A stretch of DNA of 19,461 nt from Stomatobaculum sp. (GTDB lineage Bacteria > Bacillota_A > Clostridia > Lachnospirales > Lachnospiraceae), in NCBI GenBank assembly GCA_017449925.1, contig JAFSYO010000049.1, positions 1 to 19,461 of the forward strand. Reading direction: 5' to 3'. The position numbers were made by a program, and so were the translations under genes. Under the pieces are notes generated by a model that saw only the letters and a program-made list of their open reading frames with translations, made no database searches and was not told where the DNA came from. Of the stretch, positions 1 to 5,828 are shown piece by piece (positions within the stretch are counted from its first letter, which is position 1; every line of letters starts with the position of its first letter).

Positions 1-1
1 G

Positions 2-178
2 GGGGACCTGATGGTGGCGGATGATTCCGGCGTGTGCATCGTGCCGCAGGAGCTTGCGGAGAAGGTGATCGACGAGGCGGAGAAGATCGCGGCTGCAGAA
101 GAGAGGATGCGCCAGCTGATCGAGGAGAAGAAGCCGATCTCTGAGCTTCGCCCGCTGTTCCGCGCAAGATATAAATAA
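2..178 (+). CDS. RraA-family aldolase-like protein, C-terminal part (5' end outside window)
   Basis: The open frame enters from the left edge and ends at TAA 176-178, leaving 58 residues. They align closely with the C-terminus of the complete RraA-like protein that follows: both have G-(D/E)-L then ADDSG-(V/I)-C, a helical Glu/Arg-rich segment, a PISE motif and a basic, Arg-Tyr-containing end (RARYK here, RKRYV in the neighbour). Proteins of this family are divalent-metal aldolases or decarboxylases acting on pyruvate-derived hydroxy-acids, or the RNase E regulator RraA. Catalytic residues lie upstream of the window, so activity cannot be judged. Seen: a tandem paralogue. Inferred: it belongs to the same operon as the next gene, 108 bp downstream. 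Confidence 0.8.
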   Translation, partial: GDLMVADDSGVCIVPQELAEKVIDEAEKIAAAEERMRQLIEEKKPISELRPLFRARYK

Positions 179-286
179 CATGTAATAATTCAGAAATCAG
201 AGTCAGGGATGCAGAATAGTAACAATAATAACCGGACAGAGATTGATTAAATTCAGAATTCACTGTACAAAAGAGGAGAGAAAGCA

Positions 287-1078
287 ATGATGGATCCGAA
301 AGTGGCTGCAGAATATGAAGAATACCTTGCGGCCGGAAGAATCTGGGGCGTCATCGACAAGGAAAACATAAAGAAGATCAAGTTTCCGCGTATCCCGAAG
401 GAGATCATCGACGGCTTCAAGGCGCTGGAAGATGACCTGACCGGTACAGTCAGCGATATCCTGGACGCGCTTGGATATAACAAGGTGATCGCCGCGAATG
501 TCCTTTCCCCCATTGAGCCCGGGCACCTGATCGTAGGGACCGCCGTGACGCTGAGAAGCATTCCGGTGGAGAAGACGACCACTCAGGGGCTTATCGACCA
601 CGATTTTATCAAAATGGCTTCCCGGGAAGTCAATTACCTTGCGGAGCCTGGTGACGTCCTGGTGGGCGATGCGGGCGGTATGACCGAGATGAGCAGCATG
701 GGCGGACAGTCCTTTGTCTCCGCGAAGATCCGCGGACTGGAGGGCGTGGTCCTGGACGGCGCGGTCCGGGATGTGGGGGAGATCCGGAAGTACGGCGTTC
801 CCACCTGGTGCCGCGGCGCGACGCCCCGTACCGGGAAATGCCGCATCGAAGCGATCGAGATCAACGGGCCGGTGGTCCTGAACCACATCCAGGTGAATCC
901 GGGCGAACTGGTCATCGCCGACGATTCCGGCATCTGCTTCATTCCGCCGCAGCACGCGGCGATGATCCTCGAGAAGTGCCGGCAGATCCTTCCGGACGAG
1001 GAGATCATGCGGGAGCTGATCGAACGGGACGCGCCAATCAGCGAGATCAAGAAGCTGTTCCGGAAGCGTTATGTTTAA
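287..1078 (+). CDS. RraA family protein, probable 4-hydroxy-4-methyl-2-oxoglutarate aldolase-like enzyme
   Basis: 263 residues. Characterised relatives (HMG/CHA aldolase) split 4-hydroxy-4-methyl-2-oxoglutarate or 4-carboxy-4-hydroxy-2-oxoadipate into pyruvate and a second keto acid, using a divalent metal in the cytoplasm. Family signatures seen are VGDAGGMTE at about residues 126-134 and VLDGAVRD at 155-162, whose Arg161-Asp162 pair corresponds to the conserved substrate/metal-site Arg-Asp. ADDSG follows at 211-215. A helical N-terminal extension of about 45 residues precedes the core, as in longer family members. The start is ATG 287, with GAGGAG at 273-278; a second ATG follows directly at 290. 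The tctCBA-type transporter downstream suggests that the substrate is an imported carboxylate. Family assignment is firm. The exact substrate is unknown, and annotations such as 'dimethylmenaquinone methyltransferase' for this fold are historical errors. Confidence 0.85.
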   Translation: MMDPKVAAEYEEYLAAGRIWGVIDKENIKKIKFPRIPKEIIDGFKALEDDLTGTVSDILDALGYNKVIAANVLSPIEPGHLIVGTAVTLRSIPVEKTTTQGLIDHDFIKMASREVNYLAEPGDVLVGDAGGMTEMSSMGGQSFVSAKIRGLEGVVLDGAVRDVGEIRKYGVPTWCRGATPRTGKCRIEAIEINGPVVLNHIQVNPGELVIADDSGICFIPPQHAAMILEKCRQILPDEEIMRELIERDAPISEIKKLFRKRYV

Positions 1079-1102
1079 TAAAGAGTAAAAACCCTGATAA
1101 GG

Positions 1103-1147
1103 AAAGATCGAAGCAATAACACAGAAAAGACCGAAACAATAATACAG
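1103..1147 (+). repeat. Degenerate 22-23 bp tandem repeat in the RraA-tctC spacer
   Basis: Two adjacent copies, AAAGATCGAAGCAATAACACAG at 1103-1124 (split here as AAAGATCGAAG + CAATAACACAG) and the copy at 1126-1147, differ at four positions. More diverged CAGACCGG / CAGCCCGG-type units continue to about 1220. The spacer 1079-1230 holds no gene. I see no convincing promoter or terminator in it, only this A-rich repeat and the tctC ribosome binding site. Confidence 0.55.
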
Positions 1148-1230
1148 GCAGACCGGAACTGAAAAACCGGCAGCCCGGTACAGCAGGAATGATCCGGCAG
1201 AATCAGATGCACGGACAGAAAGGAAGAAAT

Positions 1231-2283
1231 ATGAAAAAACTGGCAGCTCTGGCACTTGCGGGTATGATGGCGTTCAGCCTTGCCGCCTGCGGCGGCAGCT
1301 CTTCGGGAAGCACAACGGCAGCACCGGCGGCCCAGGCGACTCAGGCAGGCGGTTCCGGGGAAACAGCGGCGGCTGCCGGTGCCGCGGACGGTTATCCCTC
1401 CGGCACAGTCACAGTCGTTGTTCCCTTCAACGCAGGCAGCAACACAGATACACAGATGCGCTTTATCCAGCAGTACATTGAGAAGGCTCTGGGACAGTCC
1501 GTCGTCGTGGAAAACGACGGAGGTGCCTCCGGAACCATCGGAACCACGAATTTCCTGCAGAAGGAGAAGGACGGATATACCGTGCTGTTCAGCCTTCCGA
1601 CCCCCACGGTGTTCAAGCCTGTGACCGGTGAAACGGAATATACCACGGACGACCTGATCCCGACAGCCAGGATCTCGCAGGCAGCCATGTACCTTGTGGT
1701 GAAGGATGGCTCCTCCGTTGATATTCCGGCGGCGGAACTGATCGAGTACATCAAGGCGAATCCCGGAGAATTCACTTACGCAAACGCAGGAAACGGCGGC
1801 ATCGCCCAGCTGGCCCTCGGCGTTTTCCTCCACGGAGAAGACCTGGAAGCAACCAGCGTTCCGTTCACCGGCGGCACGGCGGACTGCTACACCGCAGTAA
1901 TGGGTGACACGGTCAATTCCTACGTCTGCGGAGAGCAGGACCTTGCAGGCCGCGAAGGCGTTCATGCGGTCATCAATCTCGGGACAAAGTCCGAGGCGGA
2001 AGAGTTCAAGGACGTCCCGACCTTGGCGGAACTTGGCTATGAAGGTTATGTGACAGACAATTTCTCCGGATTCTATTTTGCCAACGGCACGGATCCGACT
2101 GTTGTGGAAGCTTTTTCCGCGGCAGTGCAGAATGCGCTGTCCAGCGAGGAGTTCACAAATGCGGCGAAAGCCTCCAATTTCTCTGTCCAGCTCGGCGGGG
2201 CGGAAGAGTTCCAGAAGCAGGTGAAGGATACCGTGGAAGCGATCACTCCTGTTATGGACGCCATGGGACTCATTACAAAGTAA
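1231..2283 (+). CDS. tctC: Tripartite tricarboxylate transporter substrate-binding lipoprotein (TctC/Bug family)
   Basis: 350 residues. It is the extracytoplasmic solute receptor of a TTT transporter, tethered to the membrane by lipid and delivering a carboxylate to TctB/TctA. A lipoprotein signal peptide is clear: MKK, a hydrophobic stretch, then the lipobox LAAC with the lipidated Cys at residue 20. A Ser/Thr/Ala/Gly-rich linker follows to about residue 52. The mature domain starts with YPSGTVTVVVPFNAGSNTD, the family's N-terminal ligand-site segment, and contains the typical GASGTIG and FTGGTAD motifs. The frame opens further upstream at 1189, but ATG 1231 has AGGAAG at 1221-1226 and begins the signal peptide, so it is the start. 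It is followed by tctB and tctA in the usual order. The ligand is unknown; the RraA neighbours suggest a hydroxylated or branched di- or tricarboxylate. Confidence 0.93.
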   Translation: MKKLAALALAGMMAFSLAACGGSSSGSTTAAPAAQATQAGGSGETAAAAGAADGYPSGTVTVVVPFNAGSNTDTQMRFIQQYIEKALGQSVVVENDGGASGTIGTTNFLQKEKDGYTVLFSLPTPTVFKPVTGETEYTTDDLIPTARISQAAMYLVVKDGSSVDIPAAELIEYIKANPGEFTYANAGNGGIAQLALGVFLHGEDLEATSVPFTGGTADCYTAVMGDTVNSYVCGEQDLAGREGVHAVINLGTKSEAEEFKDVPTLAELGYEGYVTDNFSGFYFANGTDPTVVEAFSAAVQNALSSEEFTNAAKASNFSVQLGGAEEFQKQVKDTVEAITPVMDAMGLITK

Positions 2284-2338
2284 GAACCTGCCGGAGCTGT
2301 CCGGGAACAGCGGCACACAGGAAAGAAAGGAGAAGCAG

Positions 2339-2806
2339 GTGTACAGAAGAAATATCATATCCGGAGCGGTAGTGCTTTCGTTCTTTATCTTTATGATCAT
2401 CCAGGGCGGAAGCCTCAGCGAGCAGGCTGCCTACTGGCCGAAATTCGTATGCACTGTCGGTCTTGTGCTCTCTCTTGGAAATATCCTTTCTTCCGCACTG
2501 GCTCTTAAAAAGGAAGGGGCGGAAGGAAAAGCGGAGCAGGAGCCGCTGTTCCCGCTGACCGGGACGCAGATCCGGAACGGGCTGATCGTCCTTGTCATTC
2601 TTGCAGTATGGGGCTACGGAATCGGGAATATCGGTTTTCTCGTGACGTCTGTTGTCTGTATGTCGGCAACATTCCTGATCTTCATGCCGGAAAAAGACAT
2701 GAAGAAGAGGATCACCAATGTCATAATTGCAATTCTTGTCGGAGCCGTGTTCTATTTCCTGTTCAAACAGCTCGGGGTACATTTCCCGAAGACCATTCTG
2801 ATGTAA
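2339..2806 (+). CDS. tctB: Tripartite tricarboxylate transporter small membrane subunit TctB
   Basis: 155 residues with GTG as start (2339). The ribosome binding site AAAGGAGA ends near 2334. TctB is the poorly conserved small membrane subunit of TTT transporters, so identity rests on position and topology. Hydrophobic spans lie at about residues 6-22, 34-56, 81-116 (probably two helices) and 124-143. A charged cytoplasmic-type loop (KKEGAEGKAEQE) separates the second and third spans. It lies 55 bp after tctC and 10 bp before tctA, so the three should be co-transcribed. Nothing looks broken. Confidence 0.85.
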   Translation: MYRRNIISGAVVLSFFIFMIIQGGSLSEQAAYWPKFVCTVGLVLSLGNILSSALALKKEGAEGKAEQEPLFPLTGTQIRNGLIVLVILAVWGYGIGNIGFLVTSVVCMSATFLIFMPEKDMKKRITNVIIAILVGAVFYFLFKQLGVHFPKTILM

Positions 2807-2816
2807 GGAGGGCAGT

Positions 2817-4337
2817 ATGGAATTCTTTTCGTATGCAGTGGCTGCCCTGGCGCCCTCCAACCTTCTGCTGGCGCTGCTGGGGACCGTGATCGGGATCATC
2901 GTCGGCGCGCTGCCGGGCTTTACCCCGACCATGGGCATCGCGGTCATGATCCCCATGACCTATACCATGAAGGCGGGCCCGGGACTCATTTTCCTTGGCT
3001 CCATCTATGTCGGCGCCATGTTCGGCGGAGCCATTACCGCGATCCTGATCAATACGCCCGGTACCAGCGCGGCAGCTGCTTCCGCGATCGACGGCTATCC
3101 GATGACAAAGTCTGGAAAAGCCCATGAGGCCCTGGTGGAAGCTGCAACCTCTTCCTTCTGGGGAGGCATCCTGGGCGTGCTGGCCCTGATGTACCTTGCT
3201 CCGCCCCTGGCAAAATTCGCTTTCAACTTCGGGCCGCAGGAGCGGTTCATGATGGCGATCTTCGGCCTGACCATCATTGCTTCCCTGTCGGCGAAAAGCA
3301 TCCTGAAGGGGCTCTCCATGGGCGCGCTGGGACTGGCGCTGGCCTGCATCGGCATGGACCCTGTCCTGGGAAAGGCAAGGTTCACCTTCGGGAGCACTTT
3401 CATGGGCGGCGGCATCAACATGATCCCTGCGGTTATCGGTCTCTTTTCCCTGTCCCAGGTGTTCACTTCCCTTAAGAACCCACTGAAAAAGGCGGACGGC
3501 TCCGGCCTTGTGAAGATCAAGTCCTCCCGCATCAGCCTTCCGGATCTCTGCCGCTACCCGCTTTCCTATATCCGGAGCTCCGTCGTGGGAATTATCATCG
3601 GTATCATCCCCGGGACCGGCGGCGACGTTTCTTCCTATCTTGCTTACCAGATGGGAAAGATGATGTCGAAGCACCCGGAAGAATACGGAAACGGATCCAG
3701 AGAAGGCGTGGGATGCTGCCAGGCGGCAAGCTCCTCCTGCACCGGCGGCACCCTGATCCCGACCCTGACCCTTGGAGTTCCCGGCAACGCAACGGCGGCG
3801 GTGCTTTTAAGCGGCCTGACCATTCACGGCCTGACCCCGGGCTATGCGCTCTTCACCAGCAACCAGAGCACCACTTATCCCTTCATCCTGGCGCTGTTCA
3901 TTTCCACGGTCCTGACCTGGCTGATCGGACTGTTCGGCGCGAAATACTTCGCGAGGGTGACCCTGATCCCGAAAGAGATCCTTTCCGGCGCAGTGCTGAT
4001 GCTCAGCGTCATGGGTTCCTACGCGATCCGATCCAAGCCGCAGGATGTGATCGTCATGATCGTCTTCGGCGTCGTGGGATATCTTCTTAAATGTTACAAA
4101 TATGATGTGGTTCCGATCGTGCTGGGACTGATCCTCGGACCCATCGCCGAGCAGGGACTTGCCCAGATGCTGATCCTCAACAAGAATTCCCTTGCATCTT
4201 CCATGATGTCCCTTTTCGGACGGCCGATCTGCATCGCGCTGATGCTGCTCTCTGCCGCCTCCATCGCGTATCCCCTGTGGACGAACCGGAAGGAAGCGAA
4301 AAAAGCAAAGGAGATCCAGGAAATCGAAGAAGACTGA
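2817..4337 (+). CDS. tctA: Tripartite tricarboxylate transporter large membrane subunit TctA
   Basis: 506 residues, the usual length for this permease, which moves the carboxylate inward driven by an ion gradient. Both family motifs are intact: GALPGFTPTMG near residues 30-40, and GIIPGTGGD near 262-270 with GVPGNATAA near 320-328. The rest is a succession of about ten to twelve hydrophobic spans rich in Gly and Ala, ending in a short charged cytoplasmic tail (KEAKKAKEIQEIEED). The start ATG 2817 follows AAGGAGGG at 2806-2813, ten bases after tctB stops. Its stop codon lies inside the first unit of the 14-bp repeat array that runs to the downstream hairpin. Confidence 0.95.
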   Translation: MEFFSYAVAALAPSNLLLALLGTVIGIIVGALPGFTPTMGIAVMIPMTYTMKAGPGLIFLGSIYVGAMFGGAITAILINTPGTSAAAASAIDGYPMTKSGKAHEALVEAATSSFWGGILGVLALMYLAPPLAKFAFNFGPQERFMMAIFGLTIIASLSAKSILKGLSMGALGLALACIGMDPVLGKARFTFGSTFMGGGINMIPAVIGLFSLSQVFTSLKNPLKKADGSGLVKIKSSRISLPDLCRYPLSYIRSSVVGIIIGIIPGTGGDVSSYLAYQMGKMMSKHPEEYGNGSREGVGCCQAASSSCTGGTLIPTLTLGVPGNATAAVLLSGLTIHGLTPGYALFTSNQSTTYPFILALFISTVLTWLIGLFGAKYFARVTLIPKEILSGAVLMLSVMGSYAIRSKPQDVIVMIVFGVVGYLLKCYKYDVVPIVLGLILGPIAEQGLAQMLILNKNSLASSMMSLFGRPICIALMLLSAASIAYPLWTNRKEAKKAKEIQEIEED

Positions 4338-4426
4338 TCGAAGAGGACTGACCCAAAAAGACAGATTGCAGATGATTGCAGAAGACAGATCACGGAAGAC
4401 TGATTACAGAAGTCTGATACACAGAA
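4332..4426 (+). repeat. 14-bp degenerate tandem repeat array after tctA
   Basis: About seven units match the consensus GACTGATTACAGAA: 4332-4345, 4346-4359, 4360-4373, a short 10-bp unit at 4374-4383, then 4384-4397, 4398-4411 and 4412-4426. The first unit contains the tctA stop codon and the last forms part of the left arm of the next hairpin. The array is not coding on the plus strand. Confidence 0.7.
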
Positions 4427-4462
4427 CTGCCGCACATGACCCTGTGCGGCAGTTCTGTGTAT
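4417..4462. terminator. Strong hairpin at the end of the tct operon, probable bidirectional terminator
   Basis: There is a perfect 20-bp inverted repeat: 4417-4436 pairs with 4443-4462 across a 6-base loop (TGACCC). No T-run follows on the plus strand, so efficiency as an intrinsic terminator is uncertain. It sits between the convergent tctA and the SDR remnant, where a bidirectional terminator is expected. Confidence 0.7.
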
Positions 4463-4512
4463 CTCTATATGCTGTAATTACTGCGCGGTGTGTCTCCAAA
4501 CGCTGCTTTTGA

Positions 4513-4955
4513 TCACTGCGCGGTGTATCCGCCGTCCACGGGGATCGCGGCGCCGGTGATGAAGCGGGCGTTGGCGCTGCAGAGGAAGGTGATGATGGAA
4601 GCGATCTCAAAGTCCTCGCCGATGCGGTGCATGGGATGCAGCCGTCTGTAGTTCTCCTTTTCCTCTTCCGGAACAAGCGGGGTGTTGATGACGCCCGGGC
4701 AGACGCAGTTCACGCGGATACCCTGGGAGGCATACATGGTTCCTGCGGCTTTGGTGAGATTGATGACGCCGCCCTTCGCCGCGGAATAGGCGACGTTGGT
4801 GGGAACCGCCACCAGGCCGAACATGGAGGCCAGATTGCAGACCACACCGCCCCGTCCCTGCTTCAGGAACTGTTGAATGGCGTACTTATTCGCCAGCATG
4901 ACGCCAGTAGCTTCCGGAAAGCTTCCTCCGCGCTTCGCGCCGGAGTATGCGCTTC
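4513..4955 (-). pseudogene. Short-chain dehydrogenase/reductase remnant, N-terminal half missing
   Basis: The last ~128 residues of a classical SDR remain (normal length about 250). The catalytic Ser (NLAS), the YSAAK Tyr/Lys pair, the VNCVCPG(V)INTP segment and the C-terminal ITGAAIPVDGGY are all intact. The TGxxxGIG cofactor-binding half and the NNAG motif are absent. Reading upstream, family similarity ends at LANKYAIQQF. The frame continues through unrelated sequence and meets a TGA at about 4956-4958. The ATG at 4897-4899 is an internal Met with no ribosome binding site, so a functional product is unlikely. The break falls in a stretch full of CTTCNG repeats. The ancestral substrate is unknown; a role as an oxo-acid or hydroxyacyl reductase for the neighbouring pathway is speculation. 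Confidence 0.8.
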
Positions 4956-4994
4956 GGGGACTTCAGAAACCTTCGGACTTCCGAAGCCTTCGGA
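4911..4994. repeat. CTTCNG-rich inverted/direct repeats at the SDR breakpoint
   Basis: CTTC(C/G/A)(G/T) recurs at 4911, 4922, 4933, 4952, 4961, 4971 and 4988, mostly 9-11 bp apart. CCGAAG at 4981-4986 pairs with CTTCGG at 4971-4976 and also with CTTCGG at 4988-4993. GCGCTTCGCGC at 4930-4940 is nearly palindromic. No transposase or target duplication is visible. Confidence 0.5.
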
Positions 4995-5226
4995 TCGGTG
5001 CTGCGTGATTTGTTGTGTGTATGTTAGCACTGAAATAACAAAGGCACAAACAGGAAATTAGAAAAGTATCACAGGCGATTACCTGTGAAACTTTATGAAA
5101 CAGATATAATGATTTGTCTGATAAGCTGCAGGAGTCCGGTCCAGGATCCGCTTTGATCCGCCGGGAATCGCTGGGATCAGTCGGGAGCAGCCAGGGCCGG
5201 TGCGGATAAACAAGCAATACAAGAAA
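4995..5226. other. Gene-free stretch with a palindrome and a plus-strand -10-like box
   Basis: No coding frame here looks real. It holds the inverted repeat TCACAGG-N6-CCTGTGA at 5069-5088 and, 16 bp after it, TATAAT at 5105-5110. The spacing would put a weak -35 (CCTGTG, 5082-5087) inside the right arm of the palindrome. That layout suits an operator over a plus-strand promoter, but no gene follows on that strand before the hairpin at 5227-5263. From 5140 to 5210 the sequence is rich in GATC/GGGATC repeats. It may be the regulatory leftover of a lost gene or a small RNA locus. Confidence 0.3.
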
Positions 5227-5263
5227 AAACAGGACGGAGATCATTCAGGTCTCCGTCCTGTTT
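5221..5263 (-). terminator. Intrinsic terminator of the zinc-ribbon gene
   Basis: AAACAGGACGGAGA at 5227-5240 pairs perfectly with 5250-5263 around a 9-base loop. Read on the minus strand, the stem is followed by TTTTTTCTT (complement of 5221-5229), giving a classical intrinsic terminator 76 bp beyond the zinc-ribbon stop codon. On the plus strand only TTTC ends the stem, so it is weaker in that direction. Confidence 0.8.
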
Positions 5264-5338
5264 CAAATGTCTGTCCTGTGTAATAATCTGAGATTCCGGA
5301 AATGACCTATACTTGCAGCCGCAGACGCGCGGCAAGGC

Positions 5339-5617
5339 TTAGTTCGTGTGGCTTCCGTCGAAAGCGGTGTTCAGGGCGCAGATGGCGCACTTCTCGTTCT
5401 TCGGATGCATGGTGCCGCAGACCGGGCACTTCACCATGTTGTCATCCTTCTGGGAAGCGAAGAGCTTGACGAGCTGGCACTGAGGGCAGCAGTAAATGTC
5501 AACGTGGAAACGGTCCACAGAAAGGAATGCGCTGCCCATCGGGTAGGAGGCAACCTTTTCTTCCATCGGAACATAGCAATGAGGGCACATCTTGACAGCT
5601 TTGTTATCCATGATCAT
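5339..5617 (-). CDS. Small zinc-ribbon protein of unknown function
   Basis: About 92 residues with four Cys pairs: CPHC (11-14), CPQC (44-47), CPVC (64-67) and CAIC (77-80). This is enough to bind two zinc ions in rubredoxin-knuckle pairs. There is no signal peptide or membrane span. The middle (VDRFHVDIYCCPQCQLVKLFAS) resembles the zinc-ribbon 'nucleic-acid-binding protein' type of hypothetical protein common in Clostridia; no function is established. Three in-frame Met codons compete (5620, 5617, 5611). With AAAGG at 5623-5627, spacing is 2, 5 and 11 bases respectively, so I prefer 5617, with 5611 possible. It has its own promoter and terminator and so is a monocistronic gene, not obviously part of the catabolic pathways on either side. 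Confidence 0.75.
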   Translation of the reverse strand: MIMDNKAVKMCPHCYVPMEEKVASYPMGSAFLSVDRFHVDIYCCPQCQLVKLFASQKDDNMVKCPVCGTMHPKNEKCAICALNTAFDGSHTN

Positions 5618-5704
5618 CATTCCCTTTCTGAATATGTATTTGAAGATCCGCCGGCTCTTACCGTCTGTGACACCGGAAAGTGCCAGCCTTTCTCATTCGT
5701 TCTC

Positions 5705-5734
5705 ATTATAATCCTCAGTGATTCAGGATACCAA
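5705..5734 (-). promoter_or_regulatory. Sigma-70-type promoter of the zinc-ribbon gene
   Basis: On the minus strand, TTGGTA (5734-5729) and TATAAT (5710-5705) are 18 bp apart. The expected start near 5698 gives a leader of about 80 bases. The -35 region overlaps what appears to be the former coding end of the flavin oxidoreductase gene upstream. Confidence 0.5.
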
Positions 5735-5776
5735 TGAATCTTTTTTCAGAAAATCATAGACAATATCTATCTTTTT

Positions 5777-5828
5777 CCAGGTGCCGTTCAGACAGGCTCA
5801 TTGATCACTTCTGCCAGGTGCCGTTCAG
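5777..5828. repeat. 15-bp direct repeat at the 3' end of the OYE gene
   Basis: CCAGGTGCCGTTCAG occurs at 5777-5791 and 5814-5828, offset by 37 bp. The right copy encodes the LNGTW near the C-terminus of the flavin oxidoreductase; the left copy lies just past its stop codon. This is a short duplication that includes the present stop. Confidence 0.85.

Noticed and set aside
243..271. TTGATT-N17-TACAAA as a promoter for the complete RraA gene
   Set aside because: The start of transcription would fall on or after the ribosome binding site, and the -10 is weak.
260..2400. Long minus-strand open frames opposite the RraA and tctC genes
   Set aside because: They are low-complexity antisense frames without ribosome binding sites or recognisable motifs.
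4963..5244. 93-codon minus-strand open frame in the gene-free stretch
   Set aside because: It crosses the terminator hairpin, lacks a ribosome binding site and looks compositionally random.
5678..5695. Minus-strand CTGGCACTTTCCGGTGTCAC resembling a sigma-54 -24 box before the zinc-ribbon gene
   Set aside because: TGGCAC is perfect but there is no GC at the -12 position; a normal -35/-10 pair lies just upstream of it.
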